The notes beneath the pieces are model-generated. The model worked only from the letters and a program-made list of their open reading frames with translations. It did no database searches and was not told the origin of the DNA. Below, piece by piece: positions 41,761 to 53,169 of a DNA stretch of 64,000 nt (positions are counted from its first letter, which is position 1; every line of letters starts with the position of its first letter). The position numbers were made by a program, and so were the translations under genes. The DNA comes from Aedes albopictus (taxonomy: Eukaryota > Arthropoda > Insecta > Diptera > Culicidae), in assembly GCF_035046485.1 (NCBI RefSeq), contig NC_085138.1:41389464-41453463 (forward strand), given 5' to 3'.

Positions 41761-43276
41761 CTGTAGATCCACCCATTCCGGCGATAACTGCAGCCTGCTT
41801 TCGTCGATTCAGCCCCAGGAGCTGAACAATCCGTTCGGTGATAAAATTCGATTCCGAGCAGGAATCCAACAGAGTTCGGACGAAAGTGGACCGCCCCGAA
41901 GGACCATGGACTTTGACCACGGCTGTGGACAGCAAGACTGTTGAGTGGCTTGTTTCGGACGAGTTTGATGCAGCTAGCGAGTTGAAAGTAGGCTGCTGGA
42001 TGGCGGGTGTGGTTGTGGAGGCAAGTGGAGAAGGGATTGACAACAGTGCAGAGATCACAGACTCGTCGTTGTAATCGGAAGTATATTGATCTGGTGGGTT
42101 TGCGTGGGATTGAGGGCAATGAACGTTGGGGGAGAACGGATGCAGCAATGTGTGGTGTTTCTCGTTGCATCTCTGGCAGGTTTTGGACGAGCATTCACGA
42201 CTGAAGTGGCTAGACCCCAGACAGTTCCAACACAACTTCTTCCTCCGGACGGTGTCCTGCTTCTGCTCAAGCTGAATCCGTTTGAACTCTTCGCAGTCGT
42301 AGATGCGACTAGTGGCTTTTGGTGGAAGGGGTTTCGAAACGGCTGCGGTGTAAGCTCCGGAGTGATGGGGTTTTTCCATTACAATGATAGATGTAGTGCT
42401 TCCACTGTTCAGCGAAAGCAGAATCCGGGCTTGATCTTTCAAAAAGGTTATCAGCTCACTGTATGTCGGAATCTTCTTCCTATCCTCGCTTGTTGACCTC
42501 TCCCAGTCCCTCAAAACGCTATGATTCAGGCGACTGCACAACATGTGCACCAACAGAGAGCTCCATTCTGTGGTCGGCTCCCCCAACGTCGTTAGAATCT
42601 TCACGTGGCGTTCGAAATGGTCAACGAGTGCCAAGATAGCATCAGAAGACTCCTCTTCTACCAGTTCTACGTTGAAAAGCGAACTGATATGGTTCTTGAT
42701 AAGAAGGCGCTTATTGTCGTACCGACTCACTAAAAGATCCCATGCAATCTTGTAGTTGTCCCCCGTGATGCTCGTGGTATCCAGTAATCGCTTTACTGGG
42801 TCCTTCAGCGCCGTCATCAAATAGTGGAATTTGTCGACAGCAGCCAGATCCTTATTATTGTGGATTAGACTACGGTAGGCATCATGAAAGGGGATCCAAT
42901 TATCGATCTCACCATCGAACGTCGGAAGGTCGATCTTTGGCAGTCGGACAACAGACGAAGTCACGTGAGAAGTGTGGGGCGGAGTGTGTTTGCCGGGTTT
43001 GTTCAAGGTGAGGAAGTCACGTAATCGATAATACCTTTCCTCCATCTCACCGCGCATGTTGATGAACGTAGCTTTGGTTTCCGTTGTGTCCTCCATCAAC
43101 AGTTCCACCTCAATAGACACTGTTTCGTATCGACTGTACAATTGATCCAGTCTCATCAACCTCGACTCAATTTTACTTCGATCAACCGTGGCATCGTAAT
43201 CATCGACAAACTTTTCGATAGTTTTGATGGCGTCCACAGTGACACTCATCAACTTTGAGTGTTCTCGAAGCGACAT
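41708..43276 (-). CDS. gag: BEL Gag-protease polyprotein, 522 residues
   Basis: The frame starts with ATG at 43,276, about 680 nt after the 5' LTR. Residues about 112-265 match the DUF1759-type Gag core of Pao/BEL elements ('RLPKIDLPTFDGEIDNW', 'FHYLMTALKDPV'). Two zinc knuckles follow: C349-C352-H357-C362, then C367-C370 with H374/H379. Near residue 469 the pepsin-like protease begins, but its active-site motif reads D-S-C (471-473) where D-[ST]-G is expected. Maturation may therefore be impaired, or this lineage uses a variant. The frame ends at residue 522, within the protease domain, through a frameshift. Gag would package the RNA and could act in trans for others. Antisense frames at 43,259-43,579 are shadows. 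Confidence 0.85.
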   Translation of the reverse strand: MSLREHSKLMSVTVDAIKTIEKFVDDYDATVDRSKIESRLMRLDQLYSRYETVSIEVELLMEDTTETKATFINMRGEMEERYYRLRDFLTLNKPGKHTPPHTSHVTSSVVRLPKIDLPTFDGEIDNWIPFHDAYRSLIHNNKDLAAVDKFHYLMTALKDPVKRLLDTTSITGDNYKIAWDLLVSRYDNKRLLIKNHISSLFNVELVEEESSDAILALVDHFERHVKILTTLGEPTTEWSSLLVHMLCSRLNHSVLRDWERSTSEDRKKIPTYSELITFLKDQARILLSLNSGSTTSIIVMEKPHHSGAYTAAVSKPLPPKATSRIYDCEEFKRIQLEQKQDTVRRKKLCWNCLGSSHFSRECSSKTCQRCNEKHHTLLHPFSPNVHCPQSHANPPDQYTSDYNDESVISALLSIPSPLASTTTPAIQQPTFNSLAASNSSETSHSTVLLSTAVVKVHGPSGRSTFVRTLLDSCSESNFITERIVQLLGLNRRKQAAVIAGMGGSTVNSHQCTSAVRCQIQFC

Positions 43277-43933
43277 TCTGCTAGCTTAGAATGCCACGCA
43301 ATAAGCAAACACCACCACGACGTAAGCGAAAATCCAAAAAAAGCGATGCCAATCCAGTCCACCACACCAAATTCAAAAAAGTTGCCTACTCTAGACGGTG
43401 TACTCACCGAAGCCACGCCGACCCAATGCTTCCAAGCCCTACTCACGCTGACACTGGTTCTGACGCCCAAACCAGGAAACGAAGGCTCGAGTTTTAACGA
43501 CAAACCCGAGAAAACGACAGCAAAAAAGGTGCGGGTTTTGTCGACATACCCGAAAACGATTCCAAAAACCAAGCGCTAAATACGCTTACTTTGTCACTTT
43601 TGGCCACTGTGCACAGCCGCTTCACACACGCTACAGCTTCTTTCTGGTTCTATTGTCCAGTTTCTCGGCCAAAGTTCACTGACCACGATCGACACGTTTG
43701 TCACTCGCGCGGCGATCAATTTCTGCACACCGTACCAGTTCACACAGACAAGCGACGGAAAGCCCAACGTTTGATAGATAATCCAGCACCAGAGTCACAA
43801 CACTGAGCCAATTATCGGTGATAAATTTATCTCCCACAGAGGGTAGATTACACGCGTGCTACAACGGTAACAATGGTGAGGCTGCACATGCGACGAGAAT
43901 TAATTTCACTACAACGCGACTGGTTCAACTTCG

Positions 43934-43951
43934 ATCCGGCTCGAAGGACCA
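43934..43951 (-). other. Primer-binding site, tRNA-Tyr type
   Basis: The plus strand 'atccggctcgaaggacca' equals the 3' end of insect tRNA-Tyr including CCA, so the minus strand offers an 18-nt PBS. It lies 6 nt inside the 5' LTR, where minus-strand DNA synthesis would start. Confidence 0.85.
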
Positions 43952-43957
43952 AAAAGA

Positions 43958-44294
43958 TGTCCACACACGGACTCCTCTTCGATAGTGTCTGCGCCTACAA
44001 CGGCGGAGTGGACGGAATTCGGGATAGGTCACTTGATCGCGGAAGACACGGTCACTTCAATTCGGGATTTCGGTTCAGAGAAATGATGAACTTCACTGCG
44101 TCGCTCTACAAAAACGGTGTATATTCGCGACCGGACGGGTCAGAGAGATGGTGTTAACTGAATATGAGGAATCAATGAGCATTTTTCTATCCCAACAGTA
44201 TAGTATGTGGTGTTCACAGTGAATCAAAACGTGTGCTGGGTGTGATACAATTTTGTTGATTTTGCAGTTCTCATTTATTGCGTTGGACGCAACA
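43958..44294 (-). repeat. BEL 5' LTR
   Basis: It begins TGTTGCGTCC and ends GTGTGGACA on the minus strand. It matches the copy at 40,735-41,071 throughout by eye. Confidence 0.9.
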
Positions 44295-44299
44295 AATAT

Positions 44300-45125
44300 C
44301 TTAAGAATTTTTGCAGGGCTTTCTTAAATTACTGAGGGAATCCCTCAATACATGAAGTGATACATAAAAGTACCTCTGGAGAAATATCAACCATAATTTC
44401 TGAAAGAGAGGTGAAGATATGACGAAGCCACACCCTAAATTTTCAAGAGCACAAAGCTAACGAACCTAATGATGGTTTACGCTGAAAAGTTGATCGATTG
44501 GTTACCCGCTGGTGGCAACCAATCGATCAATTTTTCAGCGCAAACCGTCATTTGGTTCTTCAAATTTGTGCTCTTGAAAATTCGGGGTGTGGCTTCATCA
44601 TGTTTCTAAACAAAAAACCCTGCCTAGAGGAACATCTGAAAGAATTTCTGAAATAATCTCCTATTCTTCGCTTCGTGAAGAAATATCCTGAATTGCATCC
44701 CTGAGGAATTTGTTGGAGAAACCCCTGGAATAATTTCTGGAACAATTTCATGAAAAAATACCAGAAAAATTTCTAGAAAAATCCCAATGGATTACTTTGA
44801 AAAAAATATGACAATTCACAAACATGAAAAACATGAACGAACTTCTGTAGAAATATTCTAGAGAAATCTGCAAGAACCTTCTTTCAATCAAAATTCCGGA
44901 AAACATTCGGTAAACCTTGAAGAACCCCAAAGCCATTTCTGGCGATGTCCCTGGAGGTGTTTATGGAGGAGTTAGTGAGAGGAATACATTCTAAAATAAT
45001 TCTCGGAGAAATCTTTTGAAGAATTCTACTTCCTTTTCCGCGATAATTACAGATAAATTTAGAAAAAAATATTCTTAGAGGATTTTTCCTGGTAAAATTA
45101 TTAACTTGGCGCAAGATTGAAGTAA
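44300..45125 (-). repeat. Degenerate array-B-type minisatellite
   Basis: 'gaggaatttgttgg', 'agaaatttctgg' and 'cctggaggtg' words recur irregularly. The end near 45,010-45,180 ('ttccgcgataatta', 'tttggaaactt..agtaa.cagctc') resembles the end of the similar tract at 60,150-60,310. Confidence 0.65.
44422..44600. mobile_element. Palindromic MITE/hairpin, ~180 bp
   Basis: 'gacgaagccacaccc' at 44,421 pairs with 'gggtgtggcttcatc' ending at 44,599. The two ~85-bp arms share 'ttttcaagagcacaaa', 'aacca..atga..gtttgcgctgaaaa' and 'ttgatcgattggttg' in inverted sense around the centre near 44,511. It interrupts minisatellite. No TSD was resolved. Confidence 0.75.
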
Positions 45126-45189
45126 TTTCATACAGGCATGCCAACAGAGGAAGCACAGCAATTTGGAAACTTTGAGTAAGCAGCTCAAG

Positions 45190-46876
45190 ACAGCACTGTG
45201 CAGCATTATTTCAGTTAAACACAGACAGCATTTCAAAGAAAGCTCTCGATTCTTATAATGTCTACAGATGTCTACCGTACTTATGCGAAACGTCATTATG
45301 CGAAATTTCCCACCCTCGATGCGGAGATCATTTCTTCAGTTTGTACGTTTGTTCGCTGTGCTTAAGCTTTGTCGTAGATATAATAAACAATTAAACTCTT
45401 TTCGAAAAAAACACCAGCTCCAACGAGTGGCAGTAATATCTCGCTGTATCTTATATTCTAAGAGGATCAAGGACATATAAATCCATTACTTGTGCGCTGA
45501 GGGCCAAGAATGAAATCCCATTTTACCACACCACGTGTAGTTTCTATTCGGACGTATTTACTCCACCTAAATACGATGAACTCATTCGCAGAAGCAAACA
45601 ATGATCCGGTTTACGACCAGTTCCGGTGAGTGGCGGTAGTTTTGTAACGCTAGCACACTGGCTTAGAGAATGTTTACACTCTATCCTCCTTCGCTCTCAT
45701 CGGCGGTGTTCCCTTAACCCCCACACCACTCGAACGAATCTAATTCTGGTGAGGATTTTTGGTACTTCGTATGAAGGTATAAAAAAAGTAACCTTCAGCC
45801 GTAAAAGCTTCGCAGAAATATCCCACTCTTAACCGGTAGTGGTGGTGGTCGTGGTAGTTGCCGACAGCAACAGTCGCCAGCAGCTTGAGCAGCCCATTTC
45901 ATTTCCTTTGGGGATTACCTCCAGGCCAAAGTATTTTCCTCCAGCTCGTAGATAAACCGGATTGATGAACTTTCGATCTTGGGTGTCCGTCAGGCGACAA
46001 GATAACATCATCGCAGCAACCACTCATTCGGCCACTCTTCTGGCATGGTACCTAGTAGGCGGCCGAGGTCGTGCGAGAAGTGTCGCCGGTATGCTTATGG
46101 GATCAAAGTAGGCTACATGGTCTTCGCTCGGCGCAATCACCACGATGGCTTGGCCATGTAAAAGCTAATATTTAAAAGATTAGTGTTTTACCGATTGTTG
46201 GTGGACACCGCTTGAAAGCGGATTACCAAGATAGACATCTTGGTGATTGTTGTTTTTTTTTCCTTTTCCTCAAATCCCAACCTCTGGGAAGAGATGACCC
46301 CTGTGAGGATACGCTGCTTCTTTCAGCTTCTGAACCCATCGTAATGGACTCGGGTTTACAACATGATATGCCACCGCCGTTACTAGGTCAGATTGGTCTT
46401 GTTTCCCACCAACAACAACAGCGTCATAAACAACGCGTCGTCGTCGTCGTCGGCGCCGGCAATGGCGATGGCGTCAGCTTTGAACCGTCGACGGTAAATG
46501 CAAAGTTTAACTACACTTAGCCCAGGTAAATGATGTGGGCAGGTCAGCGAATCCGGCGATGGTCGGACCATGCACGTCTGCTGTTTATCCTTCAGGCACC
46601 AAAGCGGAGCGCAGCGAGAAGCGATCTGATCCTACGTTGTTGTTGATGTTGTTGTTGCTACTGTTTATGCTGCTCATTGCAACCAGCAGTCCTCGATGAA
46701 GGGGTTGTTGTAGGTTTAAGCTTACCTAGAAGGTTGGGGTTGCGACTCCGGTAATTAGACTTTTAATGGGTGGTACTTCGGTAAACGCGCGCACTCAACT
46801 TTAAGTCGTTAAACATTTTGACCTTGTTTTGAGTTTGCTTTTATTGCCGCGAAGAAGGTTTTGGGTTGAACGTGGG
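45190..46876. other. Unassigned, partly GC-rich DNA with trinucleotide tracts
   Basis: Trinucleotide tracts lie at 45,837-45,857 (GGT-rich), 46,437-46,456 (GTC) and near 46,640 (GTT). 'ttatgcgaaacgtcattatgc' at 45,281 is a short internal direct repeat of TATGCGAAA. Composition suggests less repetitive, perhaps intronic or intergenic host DNA. None of the frames (45,626-45,832, 46,212-46,520) has a domain I can name. Confidence 0.35.
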
Positions 46877-46878
46877 TA

Positions 46879-47053
46879 AGGGGCTGTCCATAAAGCACGT
46901 GGTCATGAGGGGGGGGGGGGCGGGTTTGGCCAGTGACCATTTTGTATGGACACAAGAATAAAATTTTGTATGGACTAATGACCACGCGGGGGGGGGGGGG
47001 GGGGTGGTTGAAAAGTCCCAAAAAAATGACCACGTGGTTTATGGACAGCCCCT
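46879..47053. mobile_element. TA-flanked MITE with G17 and G12 tracts, 175 bp
   Basis: The ends are 'AGGGGCTGTCCATAAA' and its exact inverse, with TA on both sides (46,877-46,878 and 47,054-47,055). The inverted repeat extends to 'cacgtggtcat' with one mismatch. Inside are poly(G) runs at 46,909-46,920 and 46,988-47,004. TA duplication and short size fit a Tc1/mariner-type MITE. Confidence 0.85.
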
Positions 47054-47243
47054 TATTGTTTCACCGATGTCATCAGGGCTTTACAATCGCGCTGAAGGTA
47101 CGAATTCTAGAATACATACTTGGAAGATGCATTTCAATAAAAGCTACTATACACTAGACATTAATTCCAATCTCACTGAAGTTGAATTGGAACTAGTAAA
47201 CGGGTTCCTGCTAAACTAATTGTACACAATTCAATACAACTTA

Positions 47244-47327
<84 letters not shown>

Positions 47328-47331
47328 ATTT
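47244..47331. repeat. (ATT)n microsatellite
   Basis: About 28 tandem ATT units, with one interruption near the end. Confidence 0.95.
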
Positions 47332-47419
47332 ATTAAAGACACTTTACCACGTTTGGTCACTTCGTGTCTAAATTTACAACTTAATGGTATGACAATTTTA
47401 CATTATATTACAATTTATA

Positions 47420-47815
47420 TGAATTCTAGAAGAACTTACCGGAAGAATTCCGGCAAGAGTTCTCTAAGGATTCCCGGAAGAAATTCCCGAAGGTGTTCCT
47501 AAAGGATTTCTAGAAGCAACTTCTGACAGATGTCCAGAAGAACTTCCCGGAATTCTTGAAGCAATCCCAGAAGTAGTTACTGGACGAATCCAAAAAGGAA
47601 CTCCTGGAAGAATCCCGGAGAAGTTTTTGGAATAATACTGAAAAAAGTTCTTGCATGATTCCTGGAAGCACCTCAGAAAGAATTCCTGGAGAAATCCCAA
47701 CAGGAACTCGCATGAAATTCCTGGAAGTAATTCCATACGGAGTTTTGAAAGGAGTTTCTGTAGGAATCTTGGAAGGAACTCCTGTAGGAATTCCGGAAGA
47801 GATTTCTTGGGGTGC
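47420..47815 (-). repeat. Degenerate array-B-type minisatellite
   Basis: 'gaagaattccgg', 'cctggaagaatccc' and 'ggaactcctg' recur every ~25-30 bp. The minus frame of 117 codons here is a repeat translation. Confidence 0.7.
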
Positions 47816-48321
47816 AATTGCTACACACTTAATTTAGAATGGCGAATCTCGGTTCACGAATGCCGAGTTTTGCTCAGCCGAGAAGTCAGCTAATTTTTTT
47901 CATGAGATCTCAGCTTATAAATGCCGAGAATCAGTATAGCACGCCTTGTTGCCAAGCAAGAAACCATCTTGTTAGGGTTCATTCACAAATATCATAACGT
48001 CGAAATTGACCTGTTTTGACACCCACCTTCCCCTTCGTAACACTGTTTACATGGGAAGAAAAAATATTTGTTCGGGCTGTAATACCATGAAGGACACCCA
48101 CCCACCCCCTCCAGCGATATGACATTTGTGAACAAGCCCTTAGCTGAGTCTTGGTTAAAATTCAGAAACCAAGATTTGCACAGCCGAACTCGGGCAATAA
48201 AACTGTGTGTGTAGAATTCCGAGCCATATTTTCCAGGAATATCTTTTAAATGTAAAACAACTTCTGAAGATATGATGATGATGAACCTGGGCGAGTTACC
48301 TGTAAGATAAACGACGGGTTA

Positions 48322-48478
48322 AGTATTGTTCCTTTTAATTCCACTAAGAATTTGCATACTTTGACAGATGATAGTCGACTCGAGGCGAGTCAAGTACATG
48401 ACAATGAAGACGACCTTACGTCGAAATACGTATCTGTCAAAGGATGCAAATTCTGAGTGGAATTAAATGGCACAGTAC
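48322..48478. mobile_element. Palindromic MITE, ~157 bp
   Basis: 'taattccactaagaatttgc' with 'tttgacagat' on the left is inverted on the right ('atctgtcaaa', 'gcaaattctgagtggaatta'). The outer ends 'agtattgt'/'acagtact' also pair. The centre is 'actcgaggcgagt', itself palindromic. No TSD was resolved. Confidence 0.65.
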
Positions 48479-48479
48479 T

Positions 48480-50000
48480 TTCTTTTAACTTCTGAAAACA
48501 TTCCAAAAGAAACTATTAGGAGAATTTACGATGGAATTCCTGAAGGATTAAAGAAGGAAACCTGAACTAGTTCATGGAGGAACCATTTAGAAATCTCAGA
48601 TAAGGAACTTCTTAAGGAACCCCAAAAACAATCTCAGATGGAGTTCCTGAGGAATCACATAAGGAAACCCTAGAGAAATCCAAGAATAAATTTGTGGAGA
48701 AACCACGGAAGGCTCTCAAGAAAAATGGATTTGGTAATCCTAGAAGGAGTTTCTGCAGGAATCTTGGCATTAATTTCTAGAGAAATTTGGGAAGGAATTT
48801 TGAACTCCTAAAGTTATTTCAGAAGGACTGTTTTTAAGAAATTTCAGAAAAATTCTCTGGGAGAATCTCAGGACTTCTTTTTACAGAAATCCTGGAAAGG
48901 ACTTTTGAAGGAATCCCAAACGGAAACTCTTTAGGAATCTCAGGAAAAACTCCTGGAAGAATCCCAGATGGAACTACTGGAACTAGAAGGAATCCTAAAT
49001 AAACCTCATCAACATAGAGTAGAAGTTAACCTTTGTGAGTTTTCCAGTTATTTTTATGTACAAATTCGTTCAGAAATTGTGATGTTCTTTTCATCGCAGC
49101 GGACTTCATCCGACAAAAGGTACAATAAAAACCCTATGACATTGGGACTTCCTCCAGGGATACCTTCAGAAATCCCTCCGAATAGAAAAAAAAATATTTC
49201 AGGGATTCTTTTTGTCTCGTGGTATGTTCCGAAATGTTTTCAAGGATTACCCCTCGCGTTCACAGAACGCGACGCGAGACAAGACACCACACTTATGGTT
49301 CTTACATTTGTCAAGGTTTTACAAATTAACCATTTCTATCGATCGGTTTCGAGCGGGATGTTGCCCATCTTTTAGACAAAGTCCGACTCGACTTCCTCCT
49401 GAAATTCCTCTACGGTTCCTAAAAACAACTATCAAAGACTTGAACTTTCAGTGATTTATAAAGTATTTGAAAAGATTAAATCAAAATTAGTGAAGTAAGT
49501 GATACTGCATTCAAAGGTTAACCGTTGAATCATTACAGCTTAGCTGGCCAGAGCAGTGCAGAGCAGAGCAGAGCAGTTTACCCAAGATCTTAAGAATTTT
49601 TACCTGAATTTTCTTCAAAAATTCTCCTGGGATTTTATTTTCTCCGCCAGAGATTCATTCAAAAGTACTTCCTTAAATTTCTACAGGAATTATACTGAAG
49701 ATTTTTTCAAGGATTCTTTCAGAAGTTTCTGCTGAGATTTTTTTTAAATTTCTTTGAAAATATATTTTTAATTTTGCGACATCTTCAGAATTTTGGAGAT
49801 TCTTCAAAAAATCATCCATGGAGTACTTCAGAAATTCTTCTTAAGATTTCTTTGAAATTCCATTCAGGGTTTCTTCAATAAGGCTTTGAATAATTTCTTA
49901 AGGTAAATTCCTAAAACGATTTTTTAGAAATTGCTCCTACAATTCCAATTGAAATGCCCCGGAAATGTCATTGAAGATCCTTGCAGAATATTTCGCTAAC
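48480..50000. repeat. Degenerate minisatellite on both sides of unassigned DNA
   Basis: Minus-sense words ('gaaggaatcc', 'ctggaagaatccc') run to about 48,990. Plus-sense words ('gggattcttttt', 'aaattcttcttaag', 'cctccagggata') run from 49,140 to 50,000. The segment 49,200-49,560 holds other DNA, including (GCAGA)n at 49,555-49,575. Confidence 0.55.
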
Positions 50001-50371
50001 TTTACGGCTCTTTCAGTCTTAATTAAGCAGCTGAAACGCCTGTTGCATCTACTGTTCTACTTTTCGGTGTGAAAATTTTCGGAATATGGTCAGATTTTTA
50101 TCTAGGGCTTTTCCATAAAATTTGGTATTTTTCGGCTTTCAGTCACAGAAAAGCGTTGATTGTTTTAGATCATTGCCAACGTTTCGATCCAGTGGTTGGG
50201 ATCTTCATCAGGGCTCGATGTGAATCAACTTGTTTTCGATTCGTGTTGATCACACGGCGGAATGTCGTTTTCTTCTCTGCACCGCACTTGTTTCATTGGA
50301 CCCTAGCACCTCGATTGAAATGGTGGGTGGGTACACAGTTCGAGTCACAACACTTGGCACTTTGGGAACAC

Positions 50372-50590
50372 TTTGTGGGCTTCGTGGCCGTGCGGTTAGC
50401 GGCGTCAGTCGTCTAGGCGTTTCGTAAGCCTTGGAGTGCGGGTTCGATTCCCGCTCCAGTCGGGGAAAACTTTTCGTCAAACGGAAAATTCTCCATTGGG
50501 CCACTGGGTGTTATGTGTGTTGTCCGTTGTCTCGTGTATGTAATGTTCAGTCTGTGTAGCCTCTGGCTGAAGACGGTGTAGTGTCTTTCA
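50372..50590 (+). mobile_element. tRNA-derived SINE
   Basis: 'gtggccgtgcggttagcggcg' is an A-box/D-arm region and 'gcgggttcgattcccgctcc' a perfect B box/T arm at about 50,438-50,457. Next comes a tRNA-unrelated body ('gggccactgggtgttatg', 'tgttgtccgttgtctcgtg', 'ggctgaagacggtgtagtg'). SINEs of this design are Pol III transcribed. The head differs from the Feilai-like copy at 7.1 kb, so this is a different family. It abuts the GCCATCTTG array. Confidence 0.75.
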
Positions 50591-50599
50591 TATTGAATT

Positions 50600-51079
50600 T
50601 TGAACCGCCATCTTGGATTTGAGACTGCCATCTTGAATATTCTGATCGCCACTTTTGGACTCCCAACATCTTCCTCATATCAAATATATCCATATTGCAA
50701 TAGGGCCTAAAACTACATTAAATAGCCGCCATCTTGAATTTCAGACCACCATCTTAGATATTCTGGTCGCCATGTTTGGACTCCGGACATCTTCCCCATA
50801 CCAAATATACCCATGTTGCATGGGTTTAGGGCTTTATACTTCATTAAACAACTGTCATTTTGGATTTTAGATCGCCATCTTGGATATTCTGGACGCCTTT
50901 TTTGGACTCCCGACATCTTCCTCATACCAAATATATCCATATTGCATTCATTTAGGGCATAAAATTGCATTAAATAGCCGCCATCTTGGATATTCTGATC
51001 GCCATTTTTGGACTCCGAACATCTTCCCCATACCAAATTCACCCATGTTGCATGGTTTTAGGGCCTCAAACTCCATTAA
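50600..51079 (+). repeat. GCCATCTTG minisatellite, segment 1
   Basis: Units of ~120-130 bp carry two or three 'ccgccatcttgga' motifs, then 'ttttggactccggacatcttc', 'ataccaaatatacccat' and 'gcatggttttagggcc'. The array is split at TTAA (51,076-51,079) by the piggyBac-like element and continues at 56,702. Confidence 0.85.
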
Positions 51080-51749
51080 CCTTCCTACGGTGTTCGGGTC
51101 AATATGACCCGGATCGCACTTTTCAGGCGCAATATCTTTTGATCCTGATTTGCTATAGCTTTGAAACTTTGTGACTTTAAATCTTTTGCCAAAAACTTAT
51201 TTTTAAAATTTTGACCGATAATTTTGGCCGTTTCTGAAGGGCTGGACAAAAAAAGTTACGTTTAAGGTGTTCGGGTCATATTGACCCGGATTTGGTACAA
51301 CGATTTAACAGTCATTTCTCAATAAAATAATAAAGTTTTTGTACTCAAAATTATCGTTAGGGCTTAAATTTTGTGGATCAGGCTCAAAACTAAGGTTCGG
51401 TTGGATGTGGCCACTTGGAACCGACGCCAGAGGGACCATGGTTTGGCCATGTTCGCAGGAGGGTATGTTTCGCAATAAGTTATGCGAAATGCAGCTGATT
51501 TGTATGTTTGGAGTGCTAAATGCACCGGAAAAAGCAGCATCAAACTGCCTCAACCACTAAGCTAACTGACCAGATGAGTTTTGGCTATCAGGTGGCCACG
51601 GGACTAAATCTTGAGGCCTCGGAACGGCTTCCCGGAGACCCCCGATAGGTGACCATTTTACAAATATGGTGAATCCATGCCGTGCGACATATCAAAAGTT
51701 GCAGAATTTTATGGAGAATACATCAGTGACCATGTCAGAAGCCAGAAGC

Positions 51750-53160
51750 AAAATTGGTCACTTGGTGGTCCCGGAACCGATTCCCGGGACCCCGGAAATG
51801 TGGCCAATTCTCGCAGTTTATATGAGCTTGCCGTATGGCACATCGAAATCCGCAGAATTTCATTGACAATTCACCAGTCATCAAACCAGCAACTGCAGAC
51901 AACATTGTCCGCTTGGTGATCTCAGAACCGGTTCCCAGGGCCGGTTTCGAGGCCCCCGGAAATGTGGTCAATTCTCGATTTTTTTTTTTACTTTGCCGTG
52001 CGACATATCTAAATTTTCAGAATTTTGTTGCGAATATATCAGTGGCCACATCAGATACGAAAAGCAGGATTGGCCACTTAGTGGTCCTGGAACAGGTTCC
52101 CGGTAACCGGTTCCCAGGATTCCGAAAATGTGGCCAATTCTCGCAGTTTGTATGACCTTGCCGTATGGCACATCAAAATTCTCAAAACATCATGTGTAGG
52201 TAATTTATCAGTCATCAAACAAGCAACAGGAAACAACATTGTCCACTTGGTGGTCCCGGAGCCGGTTCCCAGGACCGGTTCCAAGGACCCCCAAAGTGTG
52301 ATCAATTCTCGAATTTTTTTACTATGCCGTGCGAATTTTTCAGAATTTTGATGCGAATATATCAGTGGCCACATCAGATACGAAAAGCAGGAATGGCCAC
52401 TTGGAGGTCCCGGACCCGGATCCGGAGGCCCCGGAAATGTGGCCGGTTCTCGCATTGTGTATGACCATCCCATGTGGCACATCAAAATTCGCAGAATTTC
52501 ATAGATAATTCATCAGCTATCAAACCAGCAACTGAACACAACATTATCTACCTGGTGGTTCCGGAACAGGTTCCCGGGACCGGTTCTCAAGACCTCGGCA
52601 ATGAGGTCAATTCTCGCATTTTCTATGATCATGCTGTCCGATGCATCGAAATGTGCAGAATTTTGATGCTCACATCAGGTATCAGAGGCAGAATTAGCCA
52701 CTTGGTGGTCCTGTAACCTGTTCCCAGGACCCCGAGAATGTGGCCAATTCTCGCATTTTGTATGACCATCTCGTGCGGCACATCAAAATTCTCAGAATTT
52801 TATAATGAATTCATCAGTCAGTTTTCAAGCCAACTACGGGAAACAACATTGTACACCTAGTAGTCGCGGAAGCGATTACCAGGACCCCGGAAAAGTGTTC
52901 AATTCCCGCAATGTCTTCGATCACGCTGTCCGATCTATCAAGAGTTGCACAATTTTGATGCGAATACATCAGTGGCCAAGTTGAATGCCAAAAACAGGAT
53001 TGGCCACTAGATGGTTCGAAACCCGGTTCCCTGGACACCTGGAATGTGCCGTGAGACTTATCAAAATTCATAGAATTTCATAGATAGTTCGTCAATTATC
53101 GAACAACTGGAAACATCATTGTCCACCTGATGGTCCTGGAACCGGTTCTCGGAGAAATAT
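51750..53160 (+). repeat. Left-arm ~152-bp minisatellite
   Basis: About ten units spaced 150-170 bp share 'ccggaaccggttccc', 'ggaccccggaaatgtg', 'ccaattctcgca', 'tatgaccttgccgt', 'cacatcaaaattc' and 'cagcaact..aaacaacattg'. All short ORFs here are repeat translations. Confidence 0.85.
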
Positions 53161-53169
53161 TGCCAATTT

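Larger units (their letters stand above)
40735..44294 (-). mobile_element. BEL/Pao retrotransposon, pol-deleted, 3.56 kb
   Basis: Two 337-bp direct LTRs that look identical by eye bound a minus-strand internal region. A 5-bp TSD 'aatat' lies at 40,730-40,734 and 44,295-44,299. Going 5' to 3' on the minus strand there is a 5' LTR, a tRNA-Tyr PBS, a leader, a gag-protease ORF, a short frameshifted pol remnant, a G-rich polypurine tract and a 3' LTR. RT, RNase H and integrase cores are absent, so the element could only have moved in trans or was deleted after insertion. Matching LTRs argue for recent insertion. It sits in degenerate minisatellite about 50 bp from the solo LTR. Confidence 0.9.

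Noticed and set aside
41702..42755. Plus-strand ORFs across the BEL internal region
   Set aside because: Antisense shadows of the gag-protease frame.
43259..43579. 106/107-codon ORFs on both strands near the BEL leader
   Set aside because: They lie in the leader and antisense to the gag start; no family resemblance.
50372..50590. tRNA gene at the B-box region
   Set aside because: The tRNA-like head is fused to a long unrelated body, as in SINEs.
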